Below are positions 57,494 to 64,000 of a stretch of DNA of 64,000 nucleotides, in pieces (the stretch's first letter is position 1; each line of letters opens with the position of its first letter). The notes under the pieces are model-generated. The model had not been told where the DNA came from. It saw only the letters and a list, made by a program, of their open reading frames with translations, and ran no database searches. Source of the DNA: Chondrocystis sp. NIES-4102 (GTDB lineage: Bacteria > Cyanobacteriota > Cyanobacteriia > Cyanobacteriales > Xenococcaceae). The position numbers and the translations under genes are program-made. The stretch is from NCBI GenBank assembly GCA_002368355.1, contig AP018281.1:1054001-1118000 (forward strand), read 5' to 3'.

Positions 57494-57770
57494 TAGGTAG
57501 TCGCGGAGTAGGTAATCCCACAAGGGGACAATGTAGGTAGTAGGTAGTAGGTAGTAGGTAGTAGGTAGTAGGTAGGAGGTAATAAGTAATAGTCTGTAGG
57601 TAGTAAATAAAGCTAAAAGCTAAAAAGTATCCCGTCAGTTATCTAATATTGCTATATAAGTAGTCAGGAGACAGGAGGGGGAGGGAAGTAATAAGTAACG
57701 AATCAGAAGCTAAAAAGTATCCCGCGAGTTATCTAATATTGCTATATAAATTGATTTTGAGCTTTTTCTA
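57478..57770. repeat. STRR block with GTAGGTA heptamers, one TAATCCC element and a 90-bp-spaced direct repeat
   Basis: GTAGGTA-type heptamers begin inside the last codons of the LptD-like gene and run to about 57605. The 20-mer element lies at 57513-57532. A 42-bp direct repeat (GCTAAAAAGTATCCCG start) occurs at 57618-57659 and 57708-57749, differing at two bases, with heptamers between the copies. No coding sequence is seen. Confidence 0.9.
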
Positions 57771-60700
57771 ATGTCCTCAACTGATAATTATGATCAAGGT
57801 AAGCCAATATCTGGGCAAGATTCTTGGATAAGCTTGGAAGTATATGTTAAAGCTAATCAACCTGATTTGTTAACGGGTTTGGATCAATGGTTGCAATTAA
57901 ATTTGATTACCCACGCTCAAGTTAAGAAGTTATGCCGTAATCATTTAAGCTGTGCTTTACCCTTAAAGGAAACAGTAATTATTGCAGCAAAAGGCGAGGC
58001 AGAGATGATCGCTGCCCAAGATATTAATCATTTTAATATTATATCCCGTTTATGGCAAGGATTTTTAGATGAATTAAGTATTCGCTGGTTATTATTTTTA
58101 GGAATATTTTTAGTTATTATCTCTTCTGGGGTTTTGGCTGCTAGTCAGTGGCAAAGTTTCCCCACAATTGGACAGTATTTAATTCTTTTAGTTTATACTC
58201 TTTGCTTTTGGGTAATTAGTTTTTGGTTGAGTAAACAGGAAAATCAAAAGCTAACCTGGCAGACATTAAACAGCATTGCCACTTTACTTGTGCCGATCAA
58301 TTTTTGGGCAATTAATCAATTTTCGTTGGGTAATAATATTATTGAACTAGGGATAGTTATAGTTGCCCTAATTATATTAACTAGTATAATTTACTGGCGA
58401 TCGCTCTTAAAATCTCGTGATAACTATCAATTAATTTTACCTTTATTTCTGCTTCTTAGTTATCTACATTTAGGATGGCATATAGCATTTTTACCTTTAA
58501 TAGCTGTTTACGGGGGCGTGCTTACTATCGGCTGGGTTTACTATCGTTTCCGCCATAATTCTTTACTATATTTTTTCTTTTTATTAGCTGCATGGTTATT
58601 ATTATTAGGTAGAGCTTTAACCAACAACTTTACTACTAATTATAGTATGGCGATCGCTCTAGGCGGTTGGCTGGTGGCTACTGTTAATTTAACTGAATTT
58701 AAAAAGCCAAGATCAACAGCACTTACTTTAGCGCAAACGCAAATAATTAAGCAAGTTTTGCAGTTTATAAGTATTGCCACCTTAATTATTGCCTGGATTA
58801 TATCTCTTCGGGGGGCAATTTTGCAGTCTACTTGGTTTTATTGGCAAACTTTAGTTATTAATATTCTAGTAATTAGCTTATTTACACAAAGATTAACTCT
58901 AAACTGGCAAAAGCGAGATTTGAGTATTATTTTTCTTTGGGGTTTACAGACTTTATATCTAACTAAAGAATTAATTCCTCTAGCTTGGCGCACCGAAGTT
59001 TTAGATCTAGTAACCAAGATTAGCAAGACAACATATTTACCAGAATCTATTTTTGGAGTAACACTTTTTCCCTACATTATCCTATATATATTAATAGCCA
59101 GTTGGTTAATTCGCCGTCAAAAAACCACCTTAGCTATTTATACAGAATATATAACCTTATTATTAGGCATTACTTTAACCTATTTAAGCTCCTATAACCC
59201 TATCTGGCTATTATTAAATTTATTTCTTTCCACTGCAACCCTTGCTTATATAACTTGGATTCGTTACCCAATTAGAGTACCTTTAATTTATATAACTCAT
59301 CTATTAGGAATAATTACTCTAACCAAAACCATCGCCTTATATTTTCCCAATTTAAATCAATCTACTTGGGGGAGTATCTTCTTAATATTAATGGTGGTGG
59401 AATGGTATATCTATCTTCAACAACCGAAAACCCATCAAAAATACAATTTTCCCTCCCTAATAAAACAAAGCTGTTGGTATTTTGGTTTATGTTTAGCTGC
59501 AACTAGTTATACTTTTCTTCTAACTTCTAACACTTTGCTTTTAAAATTAATTTGGTTAATAACACCATGTAGTTTTACCATAATTGCCCAACATAGTCGT
59601 AAACCACAACAACGTCGCATAACTACTTATCTTAGTTGTATCGCCCTGGTAGCTACACAAATACTAGTTTATGGGCGGTGGGAAACTCGCATACTAGGTT
59701 TAGCGGTGGCAGTGGGATTGATGTTTTTCAATGCCTATCATTGGCGACGTACTATAATTACCATAATTCATGTGGGTTTTTGCCTAGCTTTACTAACAAG
59801 TGTGATAAATCTTGTGGTAAGGGGTAACTATTGGGTATTAATAGGTGCAGCAATTATTTTAGGCTTATATCAGTGTCGTCAATATCTCAAATATAGCCAG
59901 GATACCCCAAAATTCGATTATATCTCCCAACGTAGGGCGCATGGAATATTAGGTGTGGGGGTAGAAACTAAAAACTATAAATTAATTGCTAAATATATTC
60001 AAGCAATAGACTATTGGGCGATCGCTTTAATAGTAGTGGAAATTGTGTTTTTAAGTATTATGGGGGTAAATAACAGGGATATACAGGGGATTTTAGGTAT
60101 TCTCCTGCTTATTACTGCCATTATCTGGCGTTACCGACAACAACCTAACAACTGGGTATTATATACTCTGGTTTGGCTGGGAGAATTATTAGCAGTCGGG
60201 ATAACTTTTAGTTTGGGAGGAAATGGTGTAGTTGCAGCAGTTAGTAATATCTGTTTGGGATTTTTAGCTTTGGGTTTGAGACGCTGGGTAAGTAGAATAT
60301 CAGCCTGGGGAAAATTAAACCTAGCCGATCCTCCTTTAATTTATGCAGTCTTAGCAATATTATGGCGACTTGCCTACTTTAATAGTTATACAGGGTGGTT
60401 AACTTTAGCGGTAGCGTTAATCTTATTTAATACTCAACACCCTAAGGGCAAGCTAAATAAAATAATTAGTTACTCAGGTTTTGCAGCCATAACTGGCGGT
60501 ATTTATGAAATTGCAGTAGCACTAATTTGGCAGTCATCGAGGGTAAATATTGCCCAGGGTTTAACTATTTTAGCTTTAATTACCGCAGCGATCGCCTTTA
60601 CCTATCGTTTGGGTGTTAGGTGGTATGGTAACTCAGACAAGCAAGTAATTTTTATTGCTCATCTCCATTGGGCAGTTGCTAGTATTTTAAAGATAATTGT

Positions 60701-61616
60701 TGCAGGAATTACCTTAAAAAGTGCTACTGTAGGTTTTACAGGAATTAATATTGCCACTAACTTTTGTCTTGGTGCTTATGCCCTAATACAAGGAAAAGAT
60801 CGTAATTCTCAAACTAATAGAATTAATGATTGGGTATATTTAGGTTTAGTAGAAATTATTGCCACTTTATTCTACAGTCGCCTAATTATCAGTCAACTAA
60901 GTGTATTTGATCCTTGGCGTGTTATCTTTACCTGCGCTATAGCTTTATTCTGTTATCAAATACCTTGGAATAATTTAGGTTGGCGAGTTACTCCCTGGCG
61001 ACGCACTGCTATAGTTATGCCGATGTTAGTGGCTATAGTTACCCTAGAAAATATTTCCTATATAAGCTTACTAGTAACAGGAATTTTTTATCTTCGTATT
61101 GCCTATGCCTATAAAAATATACGCTGGAGTTATCTTAGTCTGGGATTAATTAACTGGGCTACAATTAAATTAGTTTGGCAATTGCAGACAGAATTTATAT
61201 TTGTCGCAGCCATAATTACCCTCTCCATACTATATATTGCCCAGATAGATCCCTACCTAAAATCTCATCGGCAAAGGCGACATTATATACGTTTATTGGG
61301 TAGTAATATTTTATGCCTTACCGCTTTATCTTATCAGGAGTTTGGTATTATACCTGCGGTAATTAGCTTGAGTTTAATTTTGCTCGGCTTAGGTTTAAAA
61401 ATTCGGGCTTTCCTATTTACAGGCACAATAACAATTATTTTCACTGTTATTTATCAACTAATAATTTTAGTTCTAGCCTATCCTTTTTTTAAATGGATAA
61501 TTGGTTTAATTACAGGAATTTGTGCAATTCTTATGGCTGCCAAATTTGAGCAAAAACGCGCCCAGCTTAACAATCACCTACAAAATTATGCTAGCAAATT
61601 ACAATCTTGGCAATAA
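57771..61616 (+). CDS. Giant polytopic membrane protein (DUF2157-like N-terminus)
   Basis: 1281 residues. The first 100 residues are soluble (QWLQLNLITHAQVKKLC is typical of the DUF2157 start). The rest is almost continuous membrane helices, about thirty or more, with short loops rich in Trp and Arg. No catalytic motif was found. Related long proteins occur in many cyanobacteria; the function is unknown. The gene is free-standing, with a repeat block before it and a 520-bp gap after. Base composition matches the surroundings. Confidence 0.75.
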   Translation: MSSTDNYDQGKPISGQDSWISLEVYVKANQPDLLTGLDQWLQLNLITHAQVKKLCRNHLSCALPLKETVIIAAKGEAEMIAAQDINHFNIISRLWQGFLDELSIRWLLFLGIFLVIISSGVLAASQWQSFPTIGQYLILLVYTLCFWVISFWLSKQENQKLTWQTLNSIATLLVPINFWAINQFSLGNNIIELGIVIVALIILTSIIYWRSLLKSRDNYQLILPLFLLLSYLHLGWHIAFLPLIAVYGGVLTIGWVYYRFRHNSLLYFFFLLAAWLLLLGRALTNNFTTNYSMAIALGGWLVATVNLTEFKKPRSTALTLAQTQIIKQVLQFISIATLIIAWIISLRGAILQSTWFYWQTLVINILVISLFTQRLTLNWQKRDLSIIFLWGLQTLYLTKELIPLAWRTEVLDLVTKISKTTYLPESIFGVTLFPYIILYILIASWLIRRQKTTLAIYTEYITLLLGITLTYLSSYNPIWLLLNLFLSTATLAYITWIRYPIRVPLIYITHLLGIITLTKTIALYFPNLNQSTWGSIFLILMVVEWYIYLQQPKTHQKYNFPSLIKQSCWYFGLCLAATSYTFLLTSNTLLLKLIWLITPCSFTIIAQHSRKPQQRRITTYLSCIALVATQILVYGRWETRILGLAVAVGLMFFNAYHWRRTIITIIHVGFCLALLTSVINLVVRGNYWVLIGAAIILGLYQCRQYLKYSQDTPKFDYISQRRAHGILGVGVETKNYKLIAKYIQAIDYWAIALIVVEIVFLSIMGVNNRDIQGILGILLLITAIIWRYRQQPNNWVLYTLVWLGELLAVGITFSLGGNGVVAAVSNICLGFLALGLRRWVSRISAWGKLNLADPPLIYAVLAILWRLAYFNSYTGWLTLAVALILFNTQHPKGKLNKIISYSGFAAITGGIYEIAVALIWQSSRVNIAQGLTILALITAAIAFTYRLGVRWYGNSDKQVIFIAHLHWAVASILKIIVAGITLKSATVGFTGINIATNFCLGAYALIQGKDRNSQTNRINDWVYLGLVEIIATLFYSRLIISQLSVFDPWRVIFTCAIALFCYQIPWNNLGWRVTPWRRTAIVMPMLVAIVTLENISYISLLVTGIFYLRIAYAYKNIRWSYLSLGLINWATIKLVWQLQTEFIFVAAIITLSILYIAQIDPYLKSHRQRRHYIRLLGSNILCLTALSYQEFGIIPAVISLSLILLGLGLKIRAFLFTGTITIIFTVIYQLIILVLAYPFFKWIIGLITGICAILMAAKFEQKRAQLNNHLQNYASKLQSWQ

Positions 61617-62137
61617 AAAAAAGCTACAAATTATTAAGTCTTAATCAAATGATTTATAACTAATAACCTGTAACTATTCTATTTTAAAACTTAGCAATAA
61701 TTTACAAATTCATCCAATTAATCGAATGAATAAATCCTGGAATAATATCAGTATTCGTCTTAATAGATGGTATGCTTGCTGATTCACCACCCAAATTCAA
61801 AAACAAATAAATGCAAAAAGTAATAACCCCTGCTAACAATATTCTTTCCAACATCACAAATTCCTCATCAACCGCTCCTTGTTATTTTAGTATGTCGTAG
61901 GAACAAAAATTTCGCTATAATAAAATAAAGAAATCGCCACATCTAAATCAAAACTTTAAAATAACTTTATACAATCCTTAAAATAGACCCTTTCTATTTA
62001 GATTAATTACTAACAGGGTAAATAAATACAAAGTAATAATTACCCTTGCTTAATAAAGAGAATTTCCGCAAAAATAGTTAAATAGGTAGGAATTTATACG
62101 GAATTCCTTGTTTTAATATCTAACTATAATCAACCAA
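61617..62137. other. 521-bp gap with one small reverse-strand ORF
   Basis: AT-rich. Apart from the 50-residue ORF at 61702-61854 I see no hairpin, repeat or RNA. The right part must contain the promoter of the zinc-ribbon gene. Confidence 0.45.
61702..61854 (-). CDS. Small single-pass membrane protein, 50 residues
   Basis: ATG at 61854, stop TAA at 61702-61704. The protein begins MLERILLAGVITFCIYLFLN, a clean membrane helix with a charged start, then a soluble tail (GGESASIPSIKTNTDIIPG and so on). GAGG lies about nine bases ahead of the ATG, a good ribosome binding site. No family recognised. The RBS and the membrane pattern argue that it is real, but a chance ORF remains possible. Confidence 0.5.
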   Translation of the reverse strand: MLERILLAGVITFCIYLFLNLGGESASIPSIKTNTDIIPGFIHSINWMNL

Positions 62138-62500
62138 ATGCCTATTTGCTCCCGTTGTCAACACCCTGTAGATACTCAGGCAATTAATTGTCCCTATTGT
62201 CACAACCCCTTAAAAGCTTTTGGTCATCCTGGTATACCACTACATCAAGCTCAAGACAATAGCTGGTTATGCGATCGCTGTATTTACGATCAAGATAATT
62301 CCTGTAATTATCCCCAACGTCCCTATGCTAAAAGTTGTACCCTATTCCATGACTACGAGCAACCATTAATTCCAGCCAAAGTTACCCCCACAAGTCAAAT
62401 GGGTTGGGTAGGGGTTAAAAACTGGCTAAAACGTCATCGGGGTATAATAGCGATCGCGCTAATGATTGGTATAAGTGTTTTAATTACTTTAGCAAGTTAA
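62138..62500 (+). CDS. Zinc-ribbon protein with C-terminal membrane anchor
   Basis: 120 residues. An N-terminal zinc ribbon has two CxxC knuckles (C4/C7 and C18/C21), and a second cysteine group follows (CDRC, then two more Cys by residue 67). After a linker, one membrane helix (about 100-118) ends the protein. Tail-anchored, with the ribbon in the cytoplasm. Function unknown. The stop is two bases from the convergent TetR gene. Confidence 0.78.
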   Translation: MPICSRCQHPVDTQAINCPYCHNPLKAFGHPGIPLHQAQDNSWLCDRCIYDQDNSCNYPQRPYAKSCTLFHDYEQPLIPAKVTPTSQMGWVGVKNWLKRHRGIIAIALMIGISVLITLAS

Positions 62501-62501
62501 A

Positions 62502-63734
62502 TCAAGACTTCTTCTGATCTAAACGGGCTGCTGCTTCTAGGGCTGCTTTATTTCTGGCTCGTTGGGCATATTGCTGTAATTGCTTGATCTCCATCCCACT
62601 AATAATACTAAGATCCTCTAAAGCAATACCCCTAATGATCATCTCAATACACCATGTTTGTCTTGCTTGCTCGATGGTGGGCTGTGTGCCTTGGGGGGTT
62701 ATCAGGTTGCAAGTTAACCTGTGCCAAATAGCTGCTAATTCCTCTGGGGTTAAGGGTTTATTTCCCTCACCGATAAAGATAGCTGCTGTCGGCTCATCCT
62801 TACGACTTCTTAACCATTGAATTAAAGGATTGATCGTATTTGATCCATAACGCAACCCCATAACCCATTGGTTCAAAGGTACTTGTCGTTTAATGCCATA
62901 ATTAATCTGTAATATATGTTGGTTAGGTTCAACTACAGAATGCGATCGCTCTAAATGTAAAATCTCTTCAGGTGTCAAACCAGCCCCAAACAAAACATAA
63001 ACCAGGGCGTATTCTTGCTTTCCTGCTTTCTTAGCTATACGAAATAAGGATTTAACCAGACTTGCAGGTAAATCTGTAATAGTAGGTACTTGAGGCGCAA
63101 CATTACTAATCAAATTTAGATCTGGTGTATCAGATCCAGTTAAAGCTCCCTTAAGAAATAACTGCACCACACTAGTTAAAAAATCATCCTCCTCATCCCA
63201 AAAAGTCGCCCCTTCAGTAGTAGATTCGATAATAAAATAACCTAAAAGCAAAAAGTTCAAAAGATTAACTATCTGCTCACAAGTCAAATCAGTTTCTAAA
63301 TTTTGAGCAACAATTACTTCTTCTAAATAATTCGCTACATAACGATTTGCTTGGCTCAAACCTTTACCCAAAGCCAAACGATTCTCTTGAGGATAATTCT
63401 TGGCTTCCCCAACAATCGAACGAACTAAATCAGGTGCTTTATTAAGGGTACGTAAACATTCTTGAATATATTCCTCTAAGAAATCTGCTACATTACCGCG
63501 ACTATTAGCCTTTTCAACTAAAGAATGAACCAATTTAGCAAAAACCGCCGAATCTTCTAATACAGCTAAAAGTAGACGATATTTATTGCCAAAATTCCGA
63601 AAGAGAGTAACTTCATTTACCTGGGCGCGCTCTGCCACTGCTTTAGTAGTAGTTTCTGTTACACCTCTTTCCGCAAATAGATCTAAGGCAGCTTCAATTA
63701 AGCGAGCTTTGGTGGACTTTCGGGGATTAGACAT
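62502..63734 (-). CDS. TetR-family regulator fused to a tyrosine-recombinase-like domain
   Basis: 410 residues. Residues 1-60 form a TetR helix-turn-helix (TKARLIEAALDLFAERGVTE, VNEVTLFRNFGNKYRLL), followed by a ligand/dimer domain to about 200. Residues about 225-400 read like the catalytic fold of a phage-type integrase: YALVYVLFGAGLTPEEILHL corresponds to the box I helix, PTIEQARQTWCIEMI to box II, and LQQYAQRARNKAALE to the tyrosine helix. The box I Arg is replaced by Thr and the box II His is missing, while the box II Arg and the Tyr remain. It is probably an inactive, DNA-binding module. Target unknown. Confidence 0.78.
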   Translation of the reverse strand: MSNPRKSTKARLIEAALDLFAERGVTETTTKAVAERAQVNEVTLFRNFGNKYRLLLAVLEDSAVFAKLVHSLVEKANSRGNVADFLEEYIQECLRTLNKAPDLVRSIVGEAKNYPQENRLALGKGLSQANRYVANYLEEVIVAQNLETDLTCEQIVNLLNFLLLGYFIIESTTEGATFWDEEDDFLTSVVQLFLKGALTGSDTPDLNLISNVAPQVPTITDLPASLVKSLFRIAKKAGKQEYALVYVLFGAGLTPEEILHLERSHSVVEPNQHILQINYGIKRQVPLNQWVMGLRYGSNTINPLIQWLRSRKDEPTAAIFIGEGNKPLTPEELAAIWHRLTCNLITPQGTQPTIEQARQTWCIEMIIRGIALEDLSIISGMEIKQLQQYAQRARNKAALEAAARLDQKKS

Positions 63735-63835
63735 AACACGATAAGTTAGGCAGATTTAGGATGCTAAAGTGCAATCATAGCAATTGTTTGTCTAAATCTT
63801 GGTAAAAATCGACCCACCAAAGATAAAAAGGGTTG

Positions 63836-64000
63836 CTATTGAGATTGAGACACAGAGTCTTTCTTAGCTTTAGCTAACATCAAATTAGAAGTATTAACTT
63901 CAAATTGATACCCAATGCCAAAATTGAGCGGTTTGATTTGCTGTTTATTAGTAGTATAAATCTGTTTGAGATCGCTTTGATAACGATTACTAAATAGGGC
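63836..64000 (-). CDS. C-terminal end of an unidentified protein, 5' end outside window
   Basis: The frame is open from the window edge to the TAG at 63836-63838, giving the last 54 residues. They include RYQSDLKQIYTTNKQQIKPL, FGIGYQFEVNTSNLML and a polar tail rich in Lys, Ser and Gln. Too little to assign. It is on the same strand as the TetR-recombinase gene and about 100 bp upstream of it, so the two could be co-transcribed. Confidence 0.55.
   Translation of the reverse strand, partial: ALFSNRYQSDLKQIYTTNKQQIKPLNFGIGYQFEVNTSNLMLAKAKKDSVSQSQ

Noticed and set aside
62502-63734. Active integrase marking an integrated element
   Set aside because: Catalytic residues are missing, a TetR domain is fused in front, and no tRNA, att repeats or phage genes are seen.

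Overview
The window is a chromosomal segment of a cyanobacterium. The HIP1 octamer GCGATCGC recurs throughout, and there are cyanobacterial or plastid marker families: Ycf33/DUF751, Ycf34, DUF3727, DUF1815, DUF3769 and a ClpC-type chaperone. The DNA is AT-rich, and intergenic gaps are loaded with 7-bp tandem repeats (STRR type). I cannot name the genus. No rRNA, tRNA, CRISPR array, transposase or phage gene was recognised.

Layout. 1-7019: start of an LptF/G-like permease (cut by the window edge), an HxlR-type regulator divergent from an RND efflux pair, a frameshifted DUF29 gene and a short SppA peptidase. 7055-9574: two family-2 glycosyltransferases. 9999-13101: FtsH protease with a clear terminator, a frameshifted small secreted RTX-like gene and a YdcF/DUF218 protein. 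13393-20512: aspS, DUF3727, mltG, an EcfT/CbiQ-like membrane protein, a PabB/TrpE-type enzyme and a glycosyltransferase, mostly close together and on the same strand. 20659-22763: an EpsG-like polymerase convergent with a class II aldolase; a perfect 146-bp tandem duplication spans both 3' ends. 22918-28547: a ClpC-like ATPase without the usual middle domain, a histidine kinase, Ycf33 and a beta-propeller phytase. 28876-35501: an exopolysaccharide-type cluster (unknown 690-aa protein, flippase, GT4, PIG-L deacetylase, FkbM methyltransferase). 35636-43889: rhomboid, DedA, Ycf34, CCA-adding enzyme, coiled-coil protein, DUF1815, lptA, lptB, a 2Fe-2S protein and an FHA-fused class A PBP.

44285-51226 is the most unusual part. 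It holds a membrane protein that has lost its 5' end, a large tubulin/FtsZ-like GTPase gene with a C-terminal SHOCT motif (broken by two in-frame stops and one frameshift), then an intact MotA/TolQ-like channel protein with a very long coiled-coil tail and an intact one-TM OmpA protein. The last two have the architecture of ZorA and ZorB, the motor of the Zorya anti-phage system. I read the locus as a decaying tubulin-plus-ZorAB-like apparatus. 7-bp repeat tracts bound it on the left and separate its last two genes.

51288-64000: a PlsY-like acyltransferase fused to a PEP-synthase-like dikinase, a CNNM/CBS protein, a DUF3769 LptD-like outer-membrane protein, a giant polytopic membrane protein, a 50-residue membrane ORF, a zinc-ribbon protein, a TetR regulator fused to a tyrosine-recombinase-like domain, and the 3' end of an unidentified gene. 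Much of the window serves the cell envelope: lipopolysaccharide export parts at four places, peptidoglycan enzymes (MltG, PBP) and polysaccharide synthesis and export.
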